Counted from the stretch's first letter, positions 19,581 through 28,525 are shown. The stretch is 64,000 bases of DNA from Leadbettera azotonutricia ZAS-9 (GCF_000214355.1 NC_015577.1:868001-932000), one strand, 5' to 3'. The notes: a model not told the origin generated them from the letters alone. Program-made: numbers and translations.

Positions 19581-19594
19581 TAGAATTCCGATAT
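19581..19594. repeat. Second copy of the TAGAATTCCGATAT element
   Basis: The 14-mer TAGAATTCCGATAT at 19502-19515 recurs exactly at 19581-19594, just beyond the DUF2325 stop codon. It repeats the left half of the putative operator without a clear right half. Confidence 0.6.
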
Positions 19595-19597
19595 ATT

Positions 19598-19873
19598 TTA
19601 TAAGTTTTTCAGAATATTCTTCAGCGCATCGCAACTCCCGCAGTGGGACTGCACAAGAGGGATATGGTTCTGGGCTGCCTTGCTTTTAGCCGCCAGCGCC
19701 ATGGAATGGGAAACCAAATTTGTAAAAAGGACAATTAAGTCAGGATTTCCAATACGATCAGAAAAATGTCCTTCATAATTTGTGAAAATTTTTGCTTTGC
19801 AGCGATATTCCTTACAGATACGCTTGTACCGGCATCCCATGCACTCGTTTCCGCCAATTATTACTATGTTCAT
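19598..19873 (-). CDS. DUF2325 cysteine-rich small protein
   Basis: The 91-residue protein begins with the DUF2325 signature NIVIIGGNE and resembles a single Rossmann-like half-domain. It has six cysteines: Cys11, Cys14, Cys20 and Cys25 near the start, and Cys78 and Cys81 in HCGSC. These could bind a metal or an iron-sulfur cluster, or form a redox switch. GGAGG stands 7 bases before the ATG. It is transcribed with, or just upstream of, the transporter set 1. DUF2325 has no firm function; a role in metal or sulfur homeostasis is only suggested by the neighbours. Confidence 0.75.
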   Translation of the reverse strand: MNIVIIGGNECMGCRYKRICKEYRCKAKIFTNYEGHFSDRIGNPDLIVLFTNLVSHSMALAAKSKAAQNHIPLVQSHCGSCDALKNILKNL

Positions 19874-19904
19874 GCTAGCCTCCGTTTTAGGTCTTTAATA
19901 TTAC

Positions 19905-19930
19905 TAATACCATGTATTTACTAGGTATTA
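19905..19930. promoter_or_regulatory. Inverted repeat upstream of DUF2325 (candidate operator)
   Basis: The perfect arms TAATACC (19905-19911) and GGTATTA (19924-19930) are separated by 12 bases. Size and layout resemble sites of Rrf2-type regulators such as CymR or IscR, but no such regulator gene lies in the window. Confidence 0.5.
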
Positions 19931-19997
19931 TGTTGAATATATTGTATCTGATACTGCCTGTCAAGCATTTATTGCGTTTTTCCGCAAAAATCTTATA

Positions 19998-20053
19998 ATT
20001 CCGATCTTTTTTATATGAATAACCTTGACAAGGAGGGGCTATTTAAATATCCT
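19998..20053 (+). promoter_or_regulatory. metY-marDK promoter with upstream element
   Basis: TTGACA (20025-20030), a 17-base spacer and TATCCT (20048-20053) form a good sigma-70 promoter. ATTCCGAT at 19998-20005, with ATATGAAT at 20013-20020 as an imperfect right arm, lies directly upstream of the -35 box, a place suited to an activator. Confidence 0.6.
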
Positions 20054-20098
20054 ACTATTACCTTATGAATTATATGTTTTAATGAACAGGAGGCTTTT

Positions 20099-21409
20099 AT
20101 GCCGGATACGAATTATCATTTCGATACCTTAAAAATACGGGCGGCCTACGATCCCGCCCAGCACAGTCAGGCGGTTTCGCCGCCTATTTACCAGACTGCA
20201 TCCTACGAATTTCGGGACACAAAAAACGCTGATGGGCTTTTTGCATTGACCGAGGCGGGTTTTCTTTACAGCCGGGTAAACAACCCCACGGTGGATGTGC
20301 TGGAACGGCGGGTTGCGGCCCTGGGCGGGGGCAGCGGGGCCATTGCCCTGGGTTCCGGCATGGCGGCCATATCCTACACCATCCTTACCCTGGCGGAAAA
20401 GGGCGGCCGTATCCTGACCAGCCCCTACCTCTACGGCGGCAGTTCCGACGCCTTTAGGAGGATCTTCCCCAATTTCAACATTCATTTCGATCATTCTCCC
20501 AATATCGATGATGTTACGGCGCTGGAAAAGGATATCAAACCCGATACCAAGGCCATCTTCGTGGAATCCGTGAGCAATCCCACCGGCGCGGTGGCGGATC
20601 TTGAGGCCCTGGCCAATCTGGCCCATAAGCACGGCATCCCCCTGGTGGTGGACAATACTTTTGCCACCCCCTATCTCCTCAACCCCATCAAGTACGGCGC
20701 CGACATTGTGGTCTATTCCGCCACCAAGGCCCTGAACGGCCACGGCAATGTGATTGCCGGTTTAATAGTAGAATCCGGCCGTTTCCCCTGGGATAACGGG
20801 AAGTTCCCCCAGTTGGAGCACACCGAGTATGTACTGCGGGATCGCGCCACAGGAAGGGAACGGAATTTTCTGGAAGCCGCTCCTGACGCGCCCTTTGTAA
20901 CCCGTGTCCGCCTGACCTATCTTAACTACTTCGGCGCTGCCCTGGGGCCCTTTGACGCCTACCTTGCCCTGATCGGCATCGAGACCCTTTCGGAGCGCCT
21001 GGATAAACAAGTTTCCAATGCAAAGAAGATTGTAGCCTGGCTGGAAAAAAACCCCCATGCGGCCTGGGTAAAATATGCGGGTATTCCCTCCAATCCCTAT
21101 TATAAGCTGGCCCAAAAATATCTCCCCAGGGGAGTGCCAGGGATTTTCTCCTTCGGCTTTAACGGTACCGTGGAACAAAGCGAAGCCTTCCTTGACGCCA
21201 TAGAACTGTGGAGCTACCATGTCAACGTTGGGGATGCCCGTTCGCTCATCGTGAATTCACCCAAGACCACCCATGGTGAGCTTACACCTGAGGAACTCAA
21301 GGCTGCTGATATTGAGCCTAATCTGATCCGTCTTTCCCTTGGCCTGGAAGACGCCGAAGATCTTATAGCGGATTTGGATCAGGCCTTCAAAAAAGTCTTT
21401 GGAGAATAA
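20099..21409 (+). CDS. metY: O-acetylhomoserine sulfhydrylase
   Basis: The 436-residue PLP enzyme of the Cys/Met metabolism family joins O-acetylhomoserine with sulfide or methanethiol, giving homocysteine or methionine. The PLP lysine lies in VYSATKALNGHG, and NNPTVDVLERRVAALGGG and DNTFATPYLLNP are typical. AGGAGG stands 5 bases before ATG 20099. It is the first gene of an operon with the nitrogenase-like pair, 2 bases upstream of it. In known Mar clusters this enzyme is the natural consumer of the methanethiol released, which is the main contextual argument for naming the downstream pair marDK. Confidence 0.93.
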   Translation: MPDTNYHFDTLKIRAAYDPAQHSQAVSPPIYQTASYEFRDTKNADGLFALTEAGFLYSRVNNPTVDVLERRVAALGGGSGAIALGSGMAAISYTILTLAEKGGRILTSPYLYGGSSDAFRRIFPNFNIHFDHSPNIDDVTALEKDIKPDTKAIFVESVSNPTGAVADLEALANLAHKHGIPLVVDNTFATPYLLNPIKYGADIVVYSATKALNGHGNVIAGLIVESGRFPWDNGKFPQLEHTEYVLRDRATGRERNFLEAAPDAPFVTRVRLTYLNYFGAALGPFDAYLALIGIETLSERLDKQVSNAKKIVAWLEKNPHAAWVKYAGIPSNPYYKLAQKYLPRGVPGIFSFGFNGTVEQSEAFLDAIELWSYHVNVGDARSLIVNSPKTTHGELTPEELKAADIEPNLIRLSLGLEDAEDLIADLDQAFKKVFGE

Positions 21410-21411
21410 CA

Positions 21412-22878
21412 ATGACCACAGTTAATTTAAAAGCAGCTTCGGTACCGGTCCGTGAAACCCGGCTTGGTTCCATCACCGGCTTTACAGGGACTGCAGAGGA
21501 ATTGGTAGGCCAGGCCCGGAAGGGCTGTTTAAAAGAAAAGAACCGCTCCTTCAGCCAATGCCTGGGCTGCTCCACCTCCAATGCCGCCTGTACCCTCATC
21601 CTGATCCAGGATGCCGCAGTGATAAGCCATGGCCCTGTGGGCTGCGCAGGCTGCCTCCACGAATACGCCTTTACCTACAGGGTAAACGGTGTGCACCGGA
21701 ATGTCTTTGAACCCACGGAGCGGCGCATCTTTAGTACTAATATGGATGAACGGGACACGGTTTACGGAGGCGTGCAAAAACTGGAAGACGCCATCCATGA
21801 AGTGCACCGGCGGGTACATCCCAAGGCCATCTTTGTCATTACCACCTGTGCGTCAGGGATCATCGGCGACGATGTGGAGACCACCGCCAACGAAGCGGAA
21901 GATGAACTCGGCATCCCCGTAGTGGCGGTATTCTGCGAGGGCTTCCGTTCCAAGATTTGGACCAGCGGCTTTGACGCGGGTTACCACGGGATTGCCCGGA
22001 AGCTCATCAAAAAAGCTGAAAAGAAACAGGAAGACCTGATCAACATAGTCAACTTCTGGGGGGCGGACTTTATCGGCGGATGGTTTAAGCGGCTCGGCCT
22101 GCGCGCCAACTACCTTACCCCCTTTGCCACGGTGGAACAGATCGCCGCATCCTCGGAGGCGGTGGCGACCATGCAGGTCTGCGCAACCCTGGGCTCTTAC
22201 CTTGGGGCCAGCCTGGAACAGGAATTCGGCGTACCTGAAATAAAAGTGTCCCCGCCCTACGGCATAGTTCAGACCCAGCGTTGGTTTAGGGAACTGGGCC
22301 GCCTCACCAACAGGGCCGAGGCGGTAGAAGTTTTTCTGCGGGAAGAAGAAGAAAAGTGGCTGCCTGAAATAGAAACACTGCGCGAAAAACTCAAGGGAAA
22401 AACCGCCTATGTTACTGCGGGCGCCTCTCACGGCCATTCCCTTTTGGCACTGCTCCGTGAATTGGGCATGAAGCCCCAGGGCGCGGCTATTTTCCACCAT
22501 GACCCCCTCTACGATAACGGGGAAGTGGCCGCAGACACCCTGCAGAATGTGGTGAACGACTACGGTGATATAAAGCATTACAATGTCTGCAACAAGCAGG
22601 AATTTGAACTGGTGAATGTCCTCAACCGTCTGCGTCCCGATATACTTCTGGCCCGCCACGGGGGCATGACCCTCTGGGGCGCCAAGTTCGGCATCCCTTC
22701 GCTCTTAATTGGGGATGAACATTTTGGCATGGGATACCAGGGTCTGGTCCAGTACGGCAAGCGTATTCTGGACACTATGGAAAACGACGAGTTTGTAAAG
22801 AACTTTGAAAAACACGCGGTCAATCCCTACACCAAATGGTGGCTTGAGCAGGATGCCTACACCTTTTTGGAGAAATAA
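21412..22878 (+). CDS. marD: Nitrogenase-like alpha subunit, probable methylthio-alkane reductase MarD
   Basis: The 488-residue protein is a NifD homologue. The three P-cluster cysteines are at Cys53 (LGCSTS), Cys78 (HGPVGC) and Cys146 (TTCASGIIGDD). Cys257 in MQVCATLG aligns with the FeMo-cofactor ligand alpha-Cys275. By counting from the shared CEGF motif (Cys175), the places of alpha-Gln191 and alpha-His195 are Trp183 and Phe187, so N2 reduction is unlikely. The cofactor-histidine region (LIGDEHFGMGYQG) holds His437, not clearly aligned with alpha-His442. Operon position after metY supports reductive release of methanethiol from thioethers. Group IV membership is secure; the exact substrate is inferred. 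Confidence 0.8.
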   Translation: MTTVNLKAASVPVRETRLGSITGFTGTAEELVGQARKGCLKEKNRSFSQCLGCSTSNAACTLILIQDAAVISHGPVGCAGCLHEYAFTYRVNGVHRNVFEPTERRIFSTNMDERDTVYGGVQKLEDAIHEVHRRVHPKAIFVITTCASGIIGDDVETTANEAEDELGIPVVAVFCEGFRSKIWTSGFDAGYHGIARKLIKKAEKKQEDLINIVNFWGADFIGGWFKRLGLRANYLTPFATVEQIAASSEAVATMQVCATLGSYLGASLEQEFGVPEIKVSPPYGIVQTQRWFRELGRLTNRAEAVEVFLREEEEKWLPEIETLREKLKGKTAYVTAGASHGHSLLALLRELGMKPQGAAIFHHDPLYDNGEVAADTLQNVVNDYGDIKHYNVCNKQEFELVNVLNRLRPDILLARHGGMTLWGAKFGIPSLLIGDEHFGMGYQGLVQYGKRILDTMENDEFVKNFEKHAVNPYTKWWLEQDAYTFLEK

Positions 22879-22881
22879 ACG

Positions 22882-24234
22882 ATGTCCGGATTAATTGAAC
22901 AACAGCGCTTCATGTGTTCCATAGGGGCCATGCAGTCCGTGGTGGCTATACCCAGGGCTCTCCCCATTCTGCATTCCGGGCCGGGCTGCGGAACCATGGT
23001 GGCAGGATTTTTCGAACGATCCACCGGCTATTCCGGGGGATACACCGCCCCCTGCACAAACTTTTCCGAAACCGAAGTGATCTTCGGCGGGGTGCAGAAG
23101 CTGGAAAATCTTATCCGCCACTCCTACAAGGTATTGGACAGCGATTTACAGGTAGTACTCACAGGCTGTACCGCCTCCATTGTGGGTGATGATGTCGGGC
23201 AGGTGGTCAGGCAGTTTGTTGATGAGGGGAAGCCCATCGTATACGCCGATACCCCGGGCTTTAAATACACCAACTATGAGGCGCACAGTGTTATTGTCAA
23301 TGCCATCATCGATCAATACACAGACCGCTTCAACGAAGAGCGAAAACTAAAGGCTTCCTTGGAGCCCAGGGACGCAAAACTGGTAAACCTCTTTGCTTCA
23401 ATCCCCTATCAGGACCCCTTCTGGAAGGGAAATTTATCGGAGTATAAACGGCTTATCGAGGGTATCGGCCTTAAGGTACAGATACTGTTCGGCCCCCATG
23501 CCCAAGGTGTCGCGGAATGGCAAAACATACCGCAGGCGAATTTCAATGTATTGATTTCCCCCTGGTATGGCCAGGACATTGTGAAGCATTTAGAGGAAAA
23601 GTACGATCAACCCTATTTTCAATTCCCCTATATACCCATAGGCGGAAACGAGACGACCCGCTTTTTGCGGGAACTTGCGCTCTATGCAAATGAGCACGGA
23701 GCGGAACTTGATTCCGGGGCAGTAGAGTCCTTCATCAAAAAAGAAGAGGAAACCTTCTACGAAGAAATTGATAACCTGGCGACCTTCCTCCTGGAATTCC
23801 GCTACGGCCTGCCGGGCTATGTGCATATACTCCACGACGCGTCCTACGTTTTGGGCATGGCAAAGTTTCTCCTCCACGAAACAGGCATAGTCCCCAAAGA
23901 ACTGTTCATCACCGACAAAACCCCCGAAGAGTATCAGCAGAACATTTTGGATATCAGCGCAGGCATTTCCGACAAGAAAAAAATCCCCCTGTACTTTCAA
24001 CCGGATGCAGGGCTTGCCCAAGCAACCATACTCGCGGCGAACCACGAAGGCCGGGGCCTCATAATCGGCAGCGGCTGGGACAAAGATGTCGCCCGGAAAA
24101 AGAACTGCGATTTCCTCTCTGCCTCCCTGCCTTCCCCCTACCGTCTGGTGATGACCACAGGCTATGCAGGTTATCGCGGGGGATTACGGCTTATCGAGGA
24201 TATTTACAACCAGGCCCTGAGCACTTACCGGTAA
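22882..24234 (+). CDS. marK: Nitrogenase-like beta subunit, probable methylthio-alkane reductase MarK
   Basis: The 450-residue NifK homologue retains the P-cluster cysteines Cys12 (FMCSIGAM), Cys36 (SGPGCGT) and Cys96 (TGCTASIVGDD). The N-terminus is much shorter than in molybdenum NifK. It should form a D2K2 heterotetramer with the product of the gene 3 bases upstream, holding the P-cluster at the interface. The operon ends here: the next gene is AT-rich and seems foreign. The electron donor NifH-like protein is not adjacent but 5 kb away, behind mobile elements. Confidence 0.82.
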   Translation: MSGLIEQQRFMCSIGAMQSVVAIPRALPILHSGPGCGTMVAGFFERSTGYSGGYTAPCTNFSETEVIFGGVQKLENLIRHSYKVLDSDLQVVLTGCTASIVGDDVGQVVRQFVDEGKPIVYADTPGFKYTNYEAHSVIVNAIIDQYTDRFNEERKLKASLEPRDAKLVNLFASIPYQDPFWKGNLSEYKRLIEGIGLKVQILFGPHAQGVAEWQNIPQANFNVLISPWYGQDIVKHLEEKYDQPYFQFPYIPIGGNETTRFLRELALYANEHGAELDSGAVESFIKKEEETFYEEIDNLATFLLEFRYGLPGYVHILHDASYVLGMAKFLLHETGIVPKELFITDKTPEEYQQNILDISAGISDKKKIPLYFQPDAGLAQATILAANHEGRGLIIGSGWDKDVARKKNCDFLSASLPSPYRLVMTTGYAGYRGGLRLIEDIYNQALSTYR

Positions 24235-24254
24235 GCTTAAAATAAAGGGTTCCT

Positions 24255-24725
24255 ATGGATAATATTGAATATAAGAAATTAGAAAATAATGAAATAACAC
24301 AAACAAAAGATTTAATAATGGAATATATAAAATGGTTGAATATGGATTTATGTTTTCAAAATATTGACGATGAATTAAATAATTTCCCGCAAAAATATAA
24401 AGAACCGGATGGAACTTTTATTATAGCAAAAGATAATAATTTAGTTGTAGGATGTGTTGGATTAAGGAAAATTAAAAATGAAATTTGTGAAATCAAGAGA
24501 CTGTTTGTAAAAGATAAATATAAAGGGAAAAATATTGGGAAAAAATTAGTTGAAATAATAATAGAAGAAGGACAAAACAAAGGTTATAAAAAAATGAGAC
24601 TTGACACTTTAAATATAATGGAAACAGCAGTTGCTATATATAAAAAATATGGATTTTATGAAATAGAACCATATACATATAATCCAGAAAAAGGTGTAAT
24701 TTATTTAGAAAAAATATTATGGTAA
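24255..24725 (+). CDS. GNAT-family N-acetyltransferase, AT-rich
   Basis: The 156-residue protein has the GNAT fold, with the acetyl-CoA-binding stretch VKDKYKGKNIGKKLVEIII and the later MRLDTLNIMETAVAIYKKYGF. Its substrate is unknown. The gene is strikingly rich in A and T and in AAA/ATA codons, unlike marK directly upstream, so it was probably acquired from a low-G+C genome. It marks the left edge of the accessory island that separates marDK from nifB-nifH. Confidence 0.88.
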   Translation: MDNIEYKKLENNEITQTKDLIMEYIKWLNMDLCFQNIDDELNNFPQKYKEPDGTFIIAKDNNLVVGCVGLRKIKNEICEIKRLFVKDKYKGKNIGKKLVEIIIEEGQNKGYKKMRLDTLNIMETAVAIYKKYGFYEIEPYTYNPEKGVIYLEKILW

Positions 24726-24850
24726 AATGCAAAGAAAACGAATCGGGCCAAGGCCTATTCTTAACGGTGAATCTTGCGGAACAATTGCTGCCCGGGACAT
24801 TCGAGTGGATGCCCAATAAAATAATGGAAACTCAAATAGATTGCCGTTAA
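24719..24850 (+). pseudogene. N-terminal scrap of an IS1182-like transposase
   Basis: A 43-codon frame overlaps the GNAT stop and contains LFLTVNLAEQLLPGTFEW and IMETQID, which resemble the conserved opening of IS1182-type transposases. The frame ends at TAA and no later part of such a transposase follows. It is a decayed end of an older element. Confidence 0.5.
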
Positions 24851-24924
24851 ACATTTACAAAATTCGGGCATTTTTTTACACATCAATATATAAGAAAAAT
24901 ACTATATAGCACTTATCCCCGTAG

Positions 24925-24979
24925 AATTCATCAAATAAGATGAATTTAATACAGCAAATTCATCAAATAAGATGAGTTA
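24925..24979. repeat. Two tandem copies of a short inverted repeat
   Basis: TTCATC-AAATAA-GATGAA at 24927-24944 recurs 32 bases later as TTCATC-AAATAA-GATGAG. The stretch 24851-25042 is otherwise AT-rich and holds no gene that I can see. Confidence 0.6.
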
Positions 24980-25042
24980 ATAAAATACTTAAAAAAAAGA
25001 GTAATTCAGAAAAAAATAAATGAAGCAGACTTGCCCCGGGGT

Positions 25043-26381
25043 GGACGTGTCCGAATTTTTGTGTAAATGGCAATGAATTATTTAGAACGGAACCCGTTCA
25101 TTGCCAAAAATAATAGCGAATTGGTTGAGCGCCATCCCCCAATCCCGTACCGGCATTGTCCATTTCTCTGACGCATTCCTAATTGCCAAATACAATATCT
25201 TAAATATAGCATCATCGTTCGGAAATGTCGAGCGGTTTTTTGTGACTTTTCGCAGCTGGTAATTTAATGACTCAATTGCATTTGTCGTGTAAATTGCCTT
25301 GCGGATTTCAGGCGGGTATTTAAAGAACTCGCTTAAGTCATCCCAGTGGGTATCCCAGGACTGGTATATCATCGGGTACTTGGCATCCCATATCTTGCCG
25401 AATTCTTCCAGTGCGTCACGGCCGGCTTCCTCGGTGGCTGCCGAATATATGGCCTTAAGATCGGCACAGATTTTTTTCAGGTCTTTCCAGGAAACAAACT
25501 TGGTGGAATTACGCACCATGTGGACAATGCACAATTGGATACGGGTCTTGGGAAATACTGCCCGAACCGCTTCGGGGAAACCGGTAAGGCCGTCCATGCA
25601 AGCGATGAGTATGTCTTCCACTCCCCGGTTCTTTATTTCGTTCAGGACGCCCATCCAGAACTTAGCCCCTTCGTTCTCCGCTATCCAAAGGCCCAATACC
25701 TCCTTCTGACCCTCGAAATTCACTCCCAGAGCCACATAGACGCTCTTGGTACAGCTTTTCCCGTCCTGTTTGGTCTTGACCCTCAGGGCGTCCAAATACA
25801 CGATGGCATAAGATTTTTCCAGCTGCCGATTCTGCCACTCCTTCACTTCTTCCATCACCGCTGCAGTGACACGGCTTATCAATTCAGGGGAGACTTCCAC
25901 GTTATATATTTTTTCCAGGTGTGATTTAATATCCCGGTCGGTCATCCCAAAGGAATACATCGAAATAACCTGGTCGTTAAATATAGGGAGCCGTCTTTGG
26001 TGTTTCGCCAGTATCTTGGGTTCGAACGTTCCATTGCGGTCCCGTGGTACCTGTATCACTGCACTCTGATTCTCTGTCAGGACTGTCTTTTCACTGTACC
26101 CGTTTCGGCTGTCCCCCGAATTGTCCCCGGCGTTGGAATTCTTTTCATACCCCAAATGCTCGTCCATTTCAGCATTCATGACACGGCTTAGCAGCTTCCC
26201 TGTCAGATGCTTTAATAATCCTTCCTGTCCAAGGATTTCTTCCTGGGTCATTCCTTTAAGGTCTATCTGATCGAGTATTTGGTCGATCAGATCCTTCTCT
26301 TTCAGTTTTCGTGTACTGGCCATTTTGTCTCCTTGGTATTTCTACCATATTTTGGCCATTTACACAAACTTCAGGACAGGC
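25043..26381 (-). mobile_element. IS256-family insertion sequence (about 1.34 kb)
   Basis: A single transposase gene lies between imperfect inverted ends that share TTTGTGTAAATGGC and, further out, TGTCC. The element is flanked by the 9-bp direct repeat CCCCGGGGT at 25034-25042 and 26382-26390, in keeping with the 8-9 bp duplications of IS256 elements. It inserted just beyond the HxlR stop codon. Confidence 0.85.
25082..26323 (-). CDS. IS256-family transposase
   Basis: The 413-residue DDE transposase is of the mutator-like IS256 type. Recognisable parts are the N-terminal helical region (RVMNAEMDEHLGYEK), the first catalytic Asp in VYLDALRVK, the second in IACMDGLTGFPEAV, and the final Glu in TTNAIESLNYQLRKV. 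Length is normal and the frame is intact, so it is probably functional. Confidence 0.95.
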   Translation of the reverse strand: MASTRKLKEKDLIDQILDQIDLKGMTQEEILGQEGLLKHLTGKLLSRVMNAEMDEHLGYEKNSNAGDNSGDSRNGYSEKTVLTENQSAVIQVPRDRNGTFEPKILAKHQRRLPIFNDQVISMYSFGMTDRDIKSHLEKIYNVEVSPELISRVTAAVMEEVKEWQNRQLEKSYAIVYLDALRVKTKQDGKSCTKSVYVALGVNFEGQKEVLGLWIAENEGAKFWMGVLNEIKNRGVEDILIACMDGLTGFPEAVRAVFPKTRIQLCIVHMVRNSTKFVSWKDLKKICADLKAIYSAATEEAGRDALEEFGKIWDAKYPMIYQSWDTHWDDLSEFFKYPPEIRKAIYTTNAIESLNYQLRKVTKNRSTFPNDDAIFKILYLAIRNASEKWTMPVRDWGMALNQFAIIFGNERVPF

Positions 26382-26396
26382 CCCCGGGGTTGTTAA

Positions 26397-26735
26397 TTAA
26401 TTTTCTTCATTGGCCAATTTTTTCTTATATTCTTCACCCCATTTCCACATAGCATCGTGGATAGGTTTTAAACTAAGACCTAAGTCTGTTAAAGAATACT
26501 CAACCCTCGGCGGGACTTCCGCATATACTTCCCTGTGAATTAAACCATTTTCCTCCATAATGCGAAGATGATCTGTCAACACTTTTTGAGATATTCCTGT
26601 AAGGGATTTTTTAAGAACCCCAAAACGTTTTGTGCCAGTTAGCAAATCACGGACAATGAGCATTTTCCAACGGTCGCCTACGAGCATTAAAGTCGTTTCC
26701 ACAGGACATGGGGGTAGTGTATATCGTTTTAACAT
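26397..26735 (-). CDS. HxlR-family transcriptional regulator
   Basis: The 112-residue winged-helix protein has the family opening CPVETTLMLVGDRWKMLIVRDLL and the HTH stretch GISQKVLTDHLRIMEENGLI. Cys10 stands at the position of the sensing cysteine in redox- or quinone-responsive members. It is divergent from the interrupted FMN-binding gene, the usual target layout for HxlR. Two candidate operators lie in the shared region. Confidence 0.92.
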   Translation of the reverse strand: MLKRYTLPPCPVETTLMLVGDRWKMLIVRDLLTGTKRFGVLKKSLTGISQKVLTDHLRIMEENGLIHREVYAEVPPRVEYSLTDLGLSLKPIHDAMWKWGEEYKKKLANEEN

Positions 26736-26751
26736 TTTTATTCTCCCAATG

Positions 26752-26850
26752 GTTACCCAAAAGTAACTGCCTTTTTTCCAATAGTTACTCCAAAGATACC
26801 GCCTCTTTACCCATATTTTTGTTGACTATTGAAATAAGCACTTATATCAT
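26752..26850 (+). promoter_or_regulatory. HxlR operators and promoter of the interrupted flavin-reductase-like gene
   Basis: GTTAC-N6-GTAAC (26752-26767) and the related GTTAC-N6-GATAC (26784-26799) are 32 bp apart, three helical turns. Downstream, TTGACT (26822-26827), 17 bases and TATCAT (26845-26850) form a promoter directed at the gene starting at 26904. Confidence 0.55.
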
Positions 26851-26922
26851 AATGCTAGAGCCTAAAAATATCAAGGCTTAAAAAAATTAACAAGGAGAAT
26901 TGTATGTTTGATTTTGAATCTA

Positions 26923-28139
26923 GAGCCGATTTCAAAATCAAAATAGATTGAAAAAATGAGGACAACCCGCTAAGATAATTTGAACCACCAAAATATCAAA
27001 GGGAGAGTCCTCATATGAAGAGCATAACACAAATCATCGGCGGGAAACAAGGTCTTTTTGAAGGGTTCCATGAATTACAGCAGTTTTTCGAGGAACATTT
27101 AGGCGGCGAACACAGGAATTTTATCTTAATACTGCAAGTCATAGAAAGCTGCTCTCCTCGCCTGATTCATACCTACCGGGGTGTCGGAAGGAAGGCGTAT
27201 GATTATATGAATTTCTTCCGGGCCTTTTTTGCGGTGAACCATTTTGGCATACCGAACATGAAGGCGCTTGTGGAAACATTACGGTCAGACCCCAATCTAC
27301 GCCAGCTCTGCGGATTTAAAAAAGTCCCCAGCAGGACAACATTTTCACGGCGTCTTAACGATATCAGTAAGGCGGATGTACTGAATGATATATTGGATGA
27401 ATTAGTAAGACAGGCATACAAAGATTTACCGGTTATCCATATCTGCCGGGATTCAACCGCGATAGAATCCCGGGAAAGTCCGAAGGAGAAAACCAAGGGA
27501 ACAGTCCCAAAAGCGCTTAAAAAGCGGGGAAGAAGGCCCAAAGACGCTCCAAAAACGATAAAAGAACCAACCGTTCTTGCGCAACAGGCCAAAAAGGATA
27601 TTTCTGAAATCACGAGGGAATTAAACCAGGAATGCGCCTGGGGCTGCAAGAAAAACAGTCAGGGCAAGGTGAGTTATTGGAAAGGATACAAATTGCATCT
27701 TGATGTTACCGACACAGGGTTTCCGGTAAGCGCCTTTGTAAGCGGGGCAAATGTCCATGACAGCCAGGCGGCGATACTGCTGGAGAAAATGACCATGGGG
27801 AAAGTCAGACATTTATATTCTGTAATGGATGCGGCCTATGACGCAAAAGACATTAAACAATTTATACGCCGTCACCGCCGGGTTCCCGTTATCGATCCCA
27901 ATTCCAGAAATGATAAAATCTGCGCACCCCTTGATCCGGCGAAACAGGAACGGTATAAAATTCGCACGACAGTCGAACGGGCCTATTCGCATTTAAAAGA
28001 CAATTTGATACCGGGGAAAATATATGTCAAAGGCAATCGCAAGGTTACTTTTGTCTTGATGATTGCCGTACTATGTTTGGCGGCGCAAAAATATCTACAC
28101 TACTTTAAGCCTTGTTTGGCTTGATTTTGAAATCGGCTC
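26923..28139 (+). mobile_element. IS5/IS1182-like insertion sequence (about 1.2 kb)
   Basis: Perfect 19-bp terminal inverted repeats (GAGCCGATTTCAAAATCAA at 26923-26941 and its complement at 28121-28139) bound one transposase gene. The element is flanked by TCTA at 26919-26922 and 28140-28143. Perfect ends, an intact transposase and an exact duplication suggest a recent insertion. Confidence 0.93.
27015..28124 (+). CDS. DDE transposase of the IS5/IS1182-like group
   Basis: The 369-residue protein has an N-terminal DUF772-like part and a DDE core: Asp in ICRDSTAIES, Asp in SVMDAAYDAKD, Glu in RTTVERAYSHLKDN. A basic insert (KKRGRRPKD) lies between the first two. The last codons overlap the right inverted repeat. 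The family assignment between IS5 and IS1182 is not certain. Confidence 0.88.
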   Translation: MKSITQIIGGKQGLFEGFHELQQFFEEHLGGEHRNFILILQVIESCSPRLIHTYRGVGRKAYDYMNFFRAFFAVNHFGIPNMKALVETLRSDPNLRQLCGFKKVPSRTTFSRRLNDISKADVLNDILDELVRQAYKDLPVIHICRDSTAIESRESPKEKTKGTVPKALKKRGRRPKDAPKTIKEPTVLAQQAKKDISEITRELNQECAWGCKKNSQGKVSYWKGYKLHLDVTDTGFPVSAFVSGANVHDSQAAILLEKMTMGKVRHLYSVMDAAYDAKDIKQFIRRHRRVPVIDPNSRNDKICAPLDPAKQERYKIRTTVERAYSHLKDNLIPGKIYVKGNRKVTFVLMIAVLCLAAQKYLHYFKPCLA

Positions 28140-28525
28140 TCTATTTTAAAAGCAAATCCAAATGGGGTTTTAGCAACACAGGAGGGTATGAAGGTAAAAA
28201 CCCGGATATTCCAATTCCTATTTGCCGATGGGAAAAAAGTGTATTTCGGCACGAGCAGTGAAAAGCCAGTGTATGCCCAACTGCAAGTCAATCCGCAGGT
28301 ATCTTTCTGCACATATCCCAAGGATTTTAGTTCTGTGGTGTCAATCAACGGCAAAGTGATTTTTGTTGAGGATATAAAACTCAAAACACGGGTCTTGGAT
28401 GAAAATCCCGGAATTAAAGGTATTTACAAAACACCTGATAACCCAACCTTTAAAATATTTTACATTGATACAGAAGAAGTGGAAACATTCAGTTTTTCGG
28501 AAGGACCAAAGACGCATACATTGCG

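Noticed and set aside
21412-24234. Calling marDK or the second pair true nitrogenase (nifDK)
   Set aside because: Both alpha subunits lack the alpha-Gln191 and alpha-His195 equivalents, no nifEN is near, and the gene contexts are methionine synthesis and corrinoid methyl transfer.
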